Positions 15,117-23,405 of a stretch of DNA of 33,990 bases are shown piece by piece. The DNA comes from Chloroflexota bacterium (GTDB lineage Bacteria; Chloroflexota; UBA6077; CF-72): positions 70,617 to 104,606 of the forward strand of contig JAFAOS010000159.1 in assembly GCA_019247515.1 (NCBI GenBank), written 5' to 3'. The position numbers and the translations under genes were made by a program. The notes under the pieces are model-generated. The model did no database searches, was not told the origin of the DNA, and worked only from the letters and a program-made list of their open reading frames with translations. Every line of letters starts with the position of its first letter. Position 1 is the stretch's first letter.

Positions 15117-18020
15117 TCAGGTCGACAGCCGATGCGCGGTCGCGATGCTCGCCAGCTGCGCGCGCGTGCGCACCTCGAGCTTGTCCATCAAGCTCGCCAC
15201 GTGCTTTTCCACCGTCTTCGGCGACAGGTACAGCCGTCGGCCAATGTCTCGGTTGGACAGCCCGTCGGCCACCAGCGCCAGGACTTCCAGTTCTCGCTCC
15301 GTCACGCCACTCTGGCGGAATGGCGGCGGCACGCCGCGATGCGCTCGACGTCGGCCGCCTGGATCGCCAGCTTTGCGCAGCAAGGACCGACACGCCGACG
15401 CGACCGCCTCGTAACCGTGGTCCGAGAAGAATTCCGCCGCCTCACGCAGCCACACGGCTGGCTCGCCCCAGCCGTCGCGCAGCGCCGCCTCCGCCACCAG
15501 CCGTCGACCGTACTGCAAGTACCAGGCGGCCGCCTCGAGGTCACGATCTCCGCGCGCGACCATCGCCAGGGCCGCGTCGGGCTGCCCCTGGTGACCGAGG
15601 TAGACGGCGTCCGCGTACGCGAGGTATCCGCGGTTCGTCAGATTGACCAGGCTTGGAGACGCGCGCAGCTCCTCTCGAACGTCCTGGTCCGCCGGACCGT
15701 CGACGACACGATTGAGCGCCCACATGGCCAGCGACGGACCCGGCGCGCCCATCGGGTACGCCCTGATCACCCGTACGGCGTTGTCGAGCTCGCGAATCGC
15801 CCGTGGGCGATCCTCCTCCAGTAACGAGACGATAGCCCGGCATTCCCAGGCCACCTCCTCGACCCACGGATCGACGCGTTCCAGCTGCGCCAGCTCGGCC
15901 TGGATGCGCTCCACTTCGCGCCGGTCCTGACGATACGCGTGGACCTCGGCGATGAAGGTCAGCGCCATCGCCTGGACGCCGAGCAGACGATATCGTCGGC
16001 CAGCCGCCAGGGCGTGCTCGGCGAACTCGAGGCTCCGCTCCATCTCGAAGCGGGTGTTGAACAGGGCGGAAAGCTCGCCATCCACCCAGGCCGCGGTCGC
16101 CAGCGCACCGCTGTCCAGCGCCAGCTGACGCGCGGCCAGCAAGCGAACCGGCGAGGCGTCGCGGAACATGTCAATGGTGCCGAGCTCGTGCAGCGCGCGG
16201 CCGCGCCACACCGTCAAGCGATGCTCCTGCGCCAGGTCGTGCGCGCGTTGAAAAGCCTCGGCGGCACGATCGAGGTCCCAGGCGCGGGCCAGGCGACCGA
16301 TCACGATCAGCGCTTCACACGCGACATCGACCTGCCCGAGTCTTTCGGCCGCGGTCAGGGCGGCCTGCGCGAGCCGCTCCGCCTCGGATGTGTGTCGCTC
16401 GTCGATCGCCACGTGCGCCGCTAGAGCATTCAGCCGTGCTTCGAGGACTCGCTCGCGGTCCAGCTCGCCGGCCGCGGCTACATGCTGCCTCGCCTCTTGA
16501 GATCGCGACGCCGCGACCGACACCGACGCCAGCGTCAGGTGGACTTCGGCCGCACGCAACCGCGCCGAGCCGCGGCCTCCGAAAACGCGCAGCAACCGGT
16601 TGCCCACTTCGGTCGCCGCCGTGTAGTTACCCGAGTCGGCCAGTACCCCCAGCAGCGTCTGCTCGATGTCGATCTCGAGCTCGGCCTCGCCCGCTGCGAG
16701 ATCGCGCGCACGCTCCAGGGTCTTTGCCGCGCTCGCCAGCGCGCCCCTGCCCAGCGAGCCTCGGCCAGACTCCAGCAGTAGCCTCGCCGCCGTATGACGC
16801 TTGCCCGCGGCCTCGGCCAGCGTCGCGGCCAGCTCGGTCGACTCGCCCTCCAGCGTCGGGTGCGCCATCTCCATGACCTCCAGGAGACGCGCGGACTGGC
16901 GTGCGCGCTCGGCAGGAAGCAGGTCTTCTAACACCGCGTCGCGGGTCAGCGCGTGCCGAAACGCGAATCCGCTGCCGGACGCGCTGACCAGCTGCGCGTC
17001 AACGGCGATCCGCAACAGGTCGAGGACTCGCTCCTCTTCGAGGCCGCTGGCCGGTGCGAGCAGCTCCCACTCGAACTGACGTCCGAGGATAGCGGCAAGG
17101 CGCATGACGCGAGTGGCGTCGCCGCCCATCTTCTGCAGTCGGCGGCGCACGCTGTCCACGAACGAGACTGGCACCACCGGGTCGGCAGCGGCATGAACGT
17201 GCCAGGCGCCATCCTGCTGGACCAGAGCGCCGGCGTCGGTCCACGCGGCCAGCAACTCCTCGACCAGCAATGGCAGGCCGTCGGCCGAACCCTCGAGCAA
17301 TCGGTCCACGTCATGTGGCACGCGCGCGTCGTCCAGGCAGGCGCTGGCCATCGCGCGGACGTCCGCCGCTGTCAGCCGCGGCAGCTCCACAACGTGAGCC
17401 AGCCGCTGATCGGCCAGCGAGCGCGCCAGCGTGACCGCTGGGCTCGACCACTCCGTGCGGCTGGTGGCCACCATCACCAGCGACTCGGCGGCGAGGTTGG
17501 CCGCCAGATACTCCACGACCGCAAGGCTCTCGGCGTCAGCCCAGTGCAGGTCCTCGAGGACCAGCAGGCAGCCCCGATACTCTGCGCTGGAACCCATCAC
17601 CCGTAGCAGCCGCAGGACCGCCTCGCTCAGCAGGACCAACGACTCGTCGACGGGTCGGCCGGCATCCTTGCGCCACTCGGGTATCAGGCGCGCCAGGATG
17701 GGCTGAAACGGTCGCAGCTCGGGTATGTCCACGGGCGGTCCATCGCGACGCACCGCCGACATGAGTGCCTCGGCCATCGGCCGATAGGCCACCGCCGGTC
17801 CTGGGCGGCCGCCTTCGACAGCGCGCCCGCGCAGAATGCACATGCCGCTCGCTTCGGCTGATCGCTCGGCTTCGCGCGCCAGTCGCGACTTGCCCACGCC
17901 AGCTTCGCCCAGCACGAAGACGGTCGCACCCCGACCGTCGCGCGCCGCCGCGAGCGCGGACGCAAGGCCTCGCGCTTCGCCGTCGCGACCGATCAAGCGT
18001 GGGCAGAGCACCTGGCGCAT
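15117..18020 (-). CDS. LAL-family LuxR transcriptional regulator with AAA-type ATPase domain
   Basis: A 967-residue regulator. The N-terminal ATPase module starts at LIGRDGEARGLASAL, with Walker A GEAGVGKS (38-45) and Walker B-like LVLEDLHWAD. A long alpha-helical TPR-like middle region (about 380-880) is rich in alanine/leucine repeats. The C-terminal LuxR helix-turn-helix reads GVTERELEVLALVADGLSN, then RDIGRRLYLSPKTVEKHV. This is the MalT-like LAL architecture, in which ligand and ATP control DNA binding. It is divergent from the FAD oxidoreductase (95-base gap) and upstream of the transketolase-like gene, so both are plausible targets. ATG 18020 directly precedes the ATPase module. Confidence 0.92.
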   Translation of the reverse strand: MRQVLCPRLIGRDGEARGLASALAAARDGRGATVFVLGEAGVGKSRLAREAERSAEASGMCILRGRAVEGGRPGPAVAYRPMAEALMSAVRRDGPPVDIPELRPFQPILARLIPEWRKDAGRPVDESLVLLSEAVLRLLRVMGSSAEYRGCLLVLEDLHWADAESLAVVEYLAANLAAESLVMVATSRTEWSSPAVTLARSLADQRLAHVVELPRLTAADVRAMASACLDDARVPHDVDRLLEGSADGLPLLVEELLAAWTDAGALVQQDGAWHVHAAADPVVPVSFVDSVRRRLQKMGGDATRVMRLAAILGRQFEWELLAPASGLEEERVLDLLRIAVDAQLVSASGSGFAFRHALTRDAVLEDLLPAERARQSARLLEVMEMAHPTLEGESTELAATLAEAAGKRHTAARLLLESGRGSLGRGALASAAKTLERARDLAAGEAELEIDIEQTLLGVLADSGNYTAATEVGNRLLRVFGGRGSARLRAAEVHLTLASVSVAASRSQEARQHVAAAGELDRERVLEARLNALAAHVAIDERHTSEAERLAQAALTAAERLGQVDVACEALIVIGRLARAWDLDRAAEAFQRAHDLAQEHRLTVWRGRALHELGTIDMFRDASPVRLLAARQLALDSGALATAAWVDGELSALFNTRFEMERSLEFAEHALAAGRRYRLLGVQAMALTFIAEVHAYRQDRREVERIQAELAQLERVDPWVEEVAWECRAIVSLLEEDRPRAIRELDNAVRVIRAYPMGAPGPSLAMWALNRVVDGPADQDVREELRASPSLVNLTNRGYLAYADAVYLGHQGQPDAALAMVARGDRDLEAAAWYLQYGRRLVAEAALRDGWGEPAVWLREAAEFFSDHGYEAVASACRSLLRKAGDPGGRRRAHRGVPPPFRQSGVTERELEVLALVADGLSNRDIGRRLYLSPKTVEKHVASLMDKLEVRTRAQLASIATAHRLST

Positions 18021-18115
18021 GCGCTGTCGGCGATTCTAGGTGGGGGACCTCGGCGACCCAAGATGGGGGATTTCACTGAGGTCGGCCGAGTGACACGCGC
18101 GTAGTCTCGACGCTC
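18021..18115. promoter_or_regulatory. Divergent intergenic region, candidate operator
   Basis: The 95 bases between the two divergent starts contain a repeated TGGGGGA, at the beginning of GTGGGGGACCTCGG and in GATGGGGGATTTCACTGAGG. The separated arms GACCTC and GAGGTC form an inverted repeat with a spacer of about 25 bases. A TCGGCCGA palindrome overlaps the right arm. This arrangement would suit a dimeric LuxR-type regulator acting on both genes. No convincing sigma-70 boxes are visible, so the call is tentative. Confidence 0.3.
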
Positions 18116-19495
18116 ATGTTGGACCTGATGCAAAGCAACGCCCTGGCCCGCGAGCTGACGGGTGTCGTGATCCGACCTGACTCCGACGAGTACGACGCCG
18201 CGCGGCGCGTGTGGAACGGGATGATCGACCGGCGACCCGAGTTGATCGTCCGCAGCCACACGCCGAGTGACGTGATCGCGGCCGTGAATTTCGCGCGCGA
18301 CAACAACCTGGTTCTGGCAGTTCGCGGCGGAGGCCACAACGTCGCTGGCAACGCCGTGTGCGACGGAGGCCTGGTAATCGATTTGTCATTGATGCAGGAC
18401 GTCAGTGTCGACGTCGAGCGACGCACGGCCGTGGCCCAGGGCGGCTGCACCTGGGCCGACGTCGATCGCGCGACGCACGCCCACGGCCTGGCGACCACCG
18501 GCGGGCTCGTGTCCACGACCGGTATCGCTGGTTTCACGCTGGGTGGTGGTATCGGCTGGCTGATGCGCGCGTATGGATTGACGTGTGACAACCTGCGCGC
18601 GGCCGACGTGGTCACCGCGGACGGCCGCCTGGTACGCGCCTCGAGCACCGAGAATGCGGACCTGCTGTGGGGATTGCGCGGCGGAGGCGGCAATTTCGGC
18701 GTGGTGGTCGCTTTCGAATACGACCTGCATCCCGTCAGTACGGTCCTGGGCGGACTCGTGCTGCACCCGGCCAGTCGGTCGGGCGACGTCCTGCGCTTTT
18801 TCCGCGAATTCGCCGCCACGGCTCCCAATGAGCTGACGCTGCTCGCCGCCTGCATCACCGCGCCTCCGGCGCCTTTTGTGCCGACCGAGCTCCACTTCCA
18901 ACCGGCGATCGCCATTGCCGCGTGCTACGCGGGGGACCTTTCGGAAGGCGAACGCCAACTCCAGCCGCTGCGCGCTTTTGGACCACCTGCCGCGGATGCG
19001 ATCGGACCGATGCCCTACCCGGTGCTCCAGAGCATGCTGGACGAATCGGCGCCGGCTGGCATGCAGAACTACTGGAAGTCGACGTTCGTGGATTCGCTGA
19101 GCGACGCGGCGATCGACGTCCTGGTCGAACAGGCGGCCGGCATGCGTTCGCCACTGGCGGCGCTGCACCTCCACCACATGCAGGGAGCAGTAAGTCGCAT
19201 CCCACCTGGCGCGACCGCGTTCTCGAATCGCGATGCGCAGTTCGTGCTCAACATCGTGGGCACGTGGCCTGACCCGGCCAACACCGACGCGAACATCGCC
19301 TGGGTGCGCGCCACCTACGACGCGGTCGCGCCCCACGCGGCGAGCCTGCCGTACGTCAACTTCATGGCCGAGGAAGGCCACGACCGCGTGCGCGCCGCCT
19401 ACAACCCCGAGACGTACGCACGCCTGGTGGACCTCAAACGCAAGTACGATCCCAGCAACCTGTTCAGGTTGAACCAGAACATCCGCCCGGACTGA
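18116..19495 (+). CDS. Berberine-bridge-type FAD-linked oxidoreductase
   Basis: 459 residues: an N-terminal PCMH-type FAD domain (FAD_binding_4) and a C-terminal BBE segment. His74 in LAVRGGGHNVAG is the usual 8-alpha histidyl attachment site for FAD. The position that carries a second covalent cysteine in bicovalent members is Val132 in GGLVSTTGIAG, so single attachment is expected. TLGGGIGWLMRAYGL follows, and the C-terminus YDPSNLFRLNQNI is diagnostic of the BBE domain. Such enzymes oxidise sugars, alkaloids, polyketides or other alcohols; the substrate is unknown. ATG 18116 is used; ATG 18128 is possible. It is divergent from the LAL regulator and convergent with the solute-binding-protein gene. 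Confidence 0.9.
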   Translation: MLDLMQSNALARELTGVVIRPDSDEYDAARRVWNGMIDRRPELIVRSHTPSDVIAAVNFARDNNLVLAVRGGGHNVAGNAVCDGGLVIDLSLMQDVSVDVERRTAVAQGGCTWADVDRATHAHGLATTGGLVSTTGIAGFTLGGGIGWLMRAYGLTCDNLRAADVVTADGRLVRASSTENADLLWGLRGGGGNFGVVVAFEYDLHPVSTVLGGLVLHPASRSGDVLRFFREFAATAPNELTLLAACITAPPAPFVPTELHFQPAIAIAACYAGDLSEGERQLQPLRAFGPPAADAIGPMPYPVLQSMLDESAPAGMQNYWKSTFVDSLSDAAIDVLVEQAAGMRSPLAALHLHHMQGAVSRIPPGATAFSNRDAQFVLNIVGTWPDPANTDANIAWVRATYDAVAPHAASLPYVNFMAEEGHDRVRAAYNPETYARLVDLKRKYDPSNLFRLNQNIRPD

Positions 19496-19506
19496 AACGC
19501 AGAGCT

Positions 19507-21135
19507 CTATGTCAGAGTGGCGCCGTCGAAGAACCAGCCGTTGTACAGCGCCGGCACGAGCCCCTGCACGTTGCGAGCCGTCACCAGGATGGCGGGGTTG
19601 GACGAGATCGCGAAGATCCATGAGCGGTCCAGCACGAAGTCATTCATCTGCGGGATCATGACCTTCTGTTTGGCGGGATCCGGTTCGGTGACCAGTCCGG
19701 TCACCAGCTGGGTCCACTCGTCGTCCTTCCAACCCGAGTTGTTGCCTGGCACCGGCCGCCAGCCCGGCGAGCTGCTCCACAACGTGCCGGGGTTCACGTG
19801 GGCGTTATTGTCACCTGAAAAATACAGTCCGGTGTACTTCACGTTGTTGACCCGGTCGATCCACGCCGCCGCTTCCATCAGGTTGATGTTCAGCTTGATG
19901 CCCAGCTTGGCGAGATCAGCCTGATACACCTGCAGCATGCTTTCGATCAGGCCCTGACCGCTCTGAATGGCAACCTCCAGCTCGAGATCCGACACGTTGG
20001 CCTGGGCTAGCAGGCTCTTTGCCTTGTCGAGGTCGAAGGCGTAGGCGTTGGACTTGTCGGCTTGGTAGGCGGGCGAGCTGGTGCTCCACGGCAGCGCTGA
20101 CGGCACCGCCGTCCCCTGGAAGATCGTCTGGGCCAGGTAGTGGCGATTGAACGCATAGTTGAATGCCTGACGCAGGACCTTGTTGTCGAAAGGCGGCTTG
20201 GGAACACTGAAGCCCAGCTCGTAGAAGGTGCCCGGGTTGGGGTGCTCCAGAATGGCATACTTGGGGTCCGCCTTCAGACGCACCACGTCGGCCACTGATG
20301 TCATGCGCATCGCGTCGATGGTGCCGCCCTCGAGCTCGGCCATGGCCGGCTGCTCGCCGCGGAAGACGCGCGACTGCAGCCCATCCAGGTAGGGCTTGCC
20401 GGACTTCCAGTAGTTCTTGTTCTTCGTGAACGTGAAGTGATCGCCCTGGACCCACTCCTGCATCACGAATGGACCGGTGCCGACCGCCGACGACTTGGCA
20501 TCCGGACCCTCCATCGACGGCTGGTCCAGCATGTTGAACAGCTGGAGCGAGTCGAACAAGGTCGGCCGCGGCAGGTCCGATTTGAGAGTGACCGTGTACT
20601 TGTCGGGCGTGTCGATGCTGGACCACCACAGGCTGTAGGCGCCCAGTGTCGAGCCACTCAGCTTCGGATCGCGCACTCGCAGAAAATTCCACTTCACGTC
20701 GTCGCTGGTGAACTCGCGGCCGGAGTGATAGGTCACCCCTTTGCGCAGGTGGAACGTCACGCTCTTGTAGTCGGGCGCGACGTCCCAGGTTTCGGCCAGC
20801 CCGGGCTGCGGCTGGGCCTTGTCGTCGTAGTCGATCAGTCGGTCGAACGCTAGCCAGTACGTCAGGTCCGACCCTGGCGTGCGAATATGCCCATCCACGT
20901 TGGCTGGCTCCGACGCCAGGCCGATGCGCAGCGTTCCACCGGTCTTCGGGGCGGCCGCGGGCGTTGCGGCGCTCGCGGCGGGCGCGCCAGCAGCCGCGGT
21001 TCCAGATGACGTCGGCGCGCTTGTCGGCGCCGAAGGCGGCGCCAGACCTGGTCCGCTGCAGGCCACCACAACGGCGGCGCCAGCCGCCGGAGCCAGCAGC
21101 CTGAGCGCGGCCCTGCGCGACAACTTGCCATTCAT
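19507..21135 (-). CDS. ABC transporter family 5 solute-binding lipoprotein
   Basis: 542 residues of the peptide/nickel/opine-type substrate-binding family (SBP_bac_5). The N-terminus MNGKLSRRAALRLL has a twin-arginine-like motif and a hydrophobic core ending in a lipobox with Cys26 (VVVAC), so it is probably an exported lipoprotein. A Ser/Thr/Ala/Pro-rich linker precedes the mature domain, which opens GGTLRIGLASEPANVDGH. Further landmarks are VTFHLRKGVTYHSG and VGTGPFVMQEW. ATG 21135 overlaps the upstream CitE-like stop as ATGA and has GGGGAG upstream. It is the last gene of a run of catabolic enzymes, with no permease or ATPase gene in the window. Confidence 0.93.
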   Translation of the reverse strand: MNGKLSRRAALRLLAPAAGAAVVVACSGPGLAPPSAPTSAPTSSGTAAAGAPAASAATPAAAPKTGGTLRIGLASEPANVDGHIRTPGSDLTYWLAFDRLIDYDDKAQPQPGLAETWDVAPDYKSVTFHLRKGVTYHSGREFTSDDVKWNFLRVRDPKLSGSTLGAYSLWWSSIDTPDKYTVTLKSDLPRPTLFDSLQLFNMLDQPSMEGPDAKSSAVGTGPFVMQEWVQGDHFTFTKNKNYWKSGKPYLDGLQSRVFRGEQPAMAELEGGTIDAMRMTSVADVVRLKADPKYAILEHPNPGTFYELGFSVPKPPFDNKVLRQAFNYAFNRHYLAQTIFQGTAVPSALPWSTSSPAYQADKSNAYAFDLDKAKSLLAQANVSDLELEVAIQSGQGLIESMLQVYQADLAKLGIKLNINLMEAAAWIDRVNNVKYTGLYFSGDNNAHVNPGTLWSSSPGWRPVPGNNSGWKDDEWTQLVTGLVTEPDPAKQKVMIPQMNDFVLDRSWIFAISSNPAILVTARNVQGLVPALYNGWFFDGATLT

Positions 21136-22061
21136 GCTGTTCTCTCCCCTTGGGTTGATCGAGCCGCGGCCTTCTCGGCATCCCGCCGCTGGCAGCGCTC
21201 CCACCAGTCGATCACCAGCCTGGCGCGTTCGTCAACCGGTACGTCGATCATGCGGCCGCCCGGAAAGGGCACCGCCGCGGTCCCGCGCGCGATGCCCTCG
21301 GCAAACGCCTTGCGGATCGCACGGTAGTACTCGACCTGCTCGTCGGACGGGGTGAACGCCTGATTGCACGCCGCGATCCACCCCGGAAACGGGCACAACG
21401 CGCCTTTGAAACCCGAGTTCCGCGCCCGATCCGCCACCCCGAGCACCTCGTCGTGGTCCGCCTCGCGCGGCAGCGCAGCCAGCGGATGGCCGATGCCCAG
21501 CGGCAATTTGACGGCCGCCAGGGTTTCGACGATCACGCGGCCGCGACTGAAGCTCAGGACGTCGAACTCGCCCGTCGGCACGATGGCCAGCGAGCGGCAC
21601 AACTGCACTTCGTCGATCGCCGCACACCTGATGCGCGCGGTGGCGTTGACGATCTCGCGCACATTCCAGATGCCGCGCGGCGTGCCAAGCAATGGCAGAA
21701 TTTCGATCGAATCCTCAAGCAGACCTTCCTCTCGCTCGCGGTCGGCCACAATGCGCTCCAGCCTGGCGACGTCGGCGGCTGACTCCGGGTCGGGCAACAC
21801 GATGCCGTCCAGACCAGGTCGCACGGCGGCTTTTAACTGGGCGTGGGCACGCCGCTTGTCGATGCGGACGAAGACTTCCGCGCCCCCGCGTTTTGCCGCC
21901 GTCAGCGCTTCCGGCAGCGCGACCCGCATCGCGGCGAGATCCTCCGGTGGGTCGAGCACGATCGCGTCGGGATCGGCCCGCGACGCGGACGCGACGGCAG
22001 CCTGATTTGCACCGTCGACGGTCAGCACCGAGCGGCGGACGAGTCGGCTCGTAGGCAGCAC
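21132..22061 (-). CDS. CitE/HpcH-HpaI-type lyase homologue lacking both expected metal ligands
   Basis: 309 residues from GTG 22061, 2 bases after the previous stop. It keeps the family opening RRSVLTVDGANQ and the CoA/substrate Arg66 in EVFVRID. By eye alignment, the metal-binding Glu of the LIETA-type strand is Gly126 (PLLGTPRG), and the Asp of the GxxD strand is Gln153. The C-terminal GFKGALCPFPGWI replaces the usual GF-G-K-x-x-HP-Q-I. Classical members cleave or condense (3S)-malyl-CoA/citramalyl-CoA-like substrates using Mg2+. This copy may be non-catalytic or work by a different route. It is translationally coupled to the solute-binding protein (ATGA overlap). Confidence 0.82.
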   Translation of the reverse strand: MLPTSRLVRRSVLTVDGANQAAVASASRADPDAIVLDPPEDLAAMRVALPEALTAAKRGGAEVFVRIDKRRAHAQLKAAVRPGLDGIVLPDPESAADVARLERIVADREREEGLLEDSIEILPLLGTPRGIWNVREIVNATARIRCAAIDEVQLCRSLAIVPTGEFDVLSFSRGRVIVETLAAVKLPLGIGHPLAALPREADHDEVLGVADRARNSGFKGALCPFPGWIAACNQAFTPSDEQVEYYRAIRKAFAEGIARGTAAVPFPGGRMIDVPVDERARLVIDWWERCQRRDAEKAAARSTQGERTA

Positions 22062-22063
22062 GC

Positions 22064-23017
22064 TCAGCTCAACCCGGCGCGAGTCTCGGCCACCATTCGC
22101 TCCTTGTACGCGTCCATCTCGGCGCATGCCTTGGCCCACTCCAGCAGCTCCGCGGCGCGCGCCGCCTCGTAGCGGTCCACCGGCCGGCCGTCGAGCATGC
22201 CTTCGGCTTCGCCCTCCGCGTCGAGCTGTCTCCAGAAGGCCAGCACCCGTTCAGCTTCAGCCACTTCCTCGGGCGGCGGGGTCAGCCCGCGCGTCATCGG
22301 TCCCACCACGTTGGGGTGCAGGCCGCTGCCGCGTCGACCGCCCAGCTTGCGGGTGGCAACCGCCTGGGCGTAGGCGTGATCGGCATCGCTGACGCTGCCG
22401 GAGGTGTCGGCAACCTGCGCGCTGAGGGGAAAGCTCTTGTGGTGTGCGCGAGCAATGAGGCTGCCCAGGCCCCGCGGATAGAAGAACGCGTCCACGCCTG
22501 TGAACATCTCCACGCCCAGGCTCAGCGCATAGTCGTAGCCGCCGACGCCACCGAAGCTTTTGACTCGCGGACTGCTGTCGACCAGGTCCTCCGAGGCGAC
22601 GGTGCCGGCCACGGAGTCCGGCGAGAGGTCGATCTCGATGGTGCCGGGCCGCAGGCCGCGCTCGCGCTCCACGCGGCTCACGCACGCATCCATCAACCGC
22701 ACCTGGTCGCTCGTCAGCGTATGCCCCATGTTCAACCCGCTCAAACCTGGCCAGATCGCGGCCGCGACGTCTGCCTCTATATACGCCTGATTGATGCGCA
22801 CCTGGACCTCGCCGCCACCCTGGGCCACGTTGCGGATCGCATCCTGCACCAGCGTCCGCGCGTACGCTTTCTGGGATTGCGGCACCGAATCCTGCAGGTC
22901 GAGCGTAAAGCCATCGCAGCCGCGCGTCCACGCCGCATTCACGAAACGCGGATTGTTGATGGGCATGGTCAGGCCCGAGCGGTGGATTTTGAGGCGCGGA
23001 CGCAAGCTATCAGTCAT
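22064..23017 (-). CDS. CitE/HpcH-HpaI-type lyase homologue with a Glu-to-Asp metal-site change
   Basis: 317 residues from ATG 23017, which overlaps the upstream stop by 8 bases (ATGACTGA). The barrel strands are recognisable: LKIHRSGLTMPINNPRFV, then GFTLDLQDSVP in place of the usual DLEDAV, Arg74 in VQVRIN, Asp134 at the position of the usual metal Glu (LSPDSVAG), and Asp162 retained in GGYDYALSLG. The C-terminal HPNVVGP keeps the His-Pro of the family. It may be active with altered metal geometry. The next gene starts only 2 bases after its stop. TTG 23026 is a less likely start. Confidence 0.85.
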   Translation of the reverse strand: MTDSLRPRLKIHRSGLTMPINNPRFVNAAWTRGCDGFTLDLQDSVPQSQKAYARTLVQDAIRNVAQGGGEVQVRINQAYIEADVAAAIWPGLSGLNMGHTLTSDQVRLMDACVSRVERERGLRPGTIEIDLSPDSVAGTVASEDLVDSSPRVKSFGGVGGYDYALSLGVEMFTGVDAFFYPRGLGSLIARAHHKSFPLSAQVADTSGSVSDADHAYAQAVATRKLGGRRGSGLHPNVVGPMTRGLTPPPEEVAEAERVLAFWRQLDAEGEAEGMLDGRPVDRYEAARAAELLEWAKACAEMDAYKERMVAETRAGLS

Positions 23018-23405
23018 ATGCCGCAAATGGATCCAGCGGCAGCACGCCCCGAGCGCGAGCGTTCAGCTCGCATTCTGAACGGGCGTAGTCGAGTGCATTG
23101 TCGCCGAGCTCCAGCGTAATGGACGTCCCCAGCTCGAGAGCACCGACCCGCCCGCTGCTCCCCGCGATCTCGGCGGCCCGCGCAACACCTCGTGCGGATT
23201 CGATGATTGGCCGCACCCGCACCTCTCCGGAGCGGATGCCGCGCAGTCGCTCCAGGCGCGTGATGCGTGCGTCGGCGTCTCGGACCTGTTGGGCGGACTC
23301 GCAGCGCGCGTAGCTCACGGATGTGACGCCCGGCCAGACGACCGCGTCGAGGTCCGCCTCCGGCGTCGCGGCCGAGATGCGGACGTGCATGTCGACGTCA
23401 GACAT
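23010..23405 (-). CDS. Half-length CitE-like protein (central barrel segment only)
   Basis: 131 residues, less than half the family length. They cover only the middle of a CitE-like barrel: Arg9 in MHVRIS, VVWPGVTSVSYARCESAQQV, Glu69 in PIIESARGVARAAEIA, and then LELGTSITLEL with Ile96 where the metal Asp should be. It ends at LPLDPFAAYD, where normal members continue with about 100 more residues. ATG 23405 overlaps the previous stop by 8 bases and its own stop overlaps the next start by 8 bases, so it is embedded in the coupled operon with no debris around it. It is either a maintained small subunit or a deletion relic that stayed in frame. Confidence 0.72.
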   Translation of the reverse strand: MSDVDMHVRISAATPEADLDAVVWPGVTSVSYARCESAQQVRDADARITRLERLRGIRSGEVRVRPIIESARGVARAAEIAGSSGRVGALELGTSITLELGDNALDYARSECELNARARGVLPLDPFAAYD

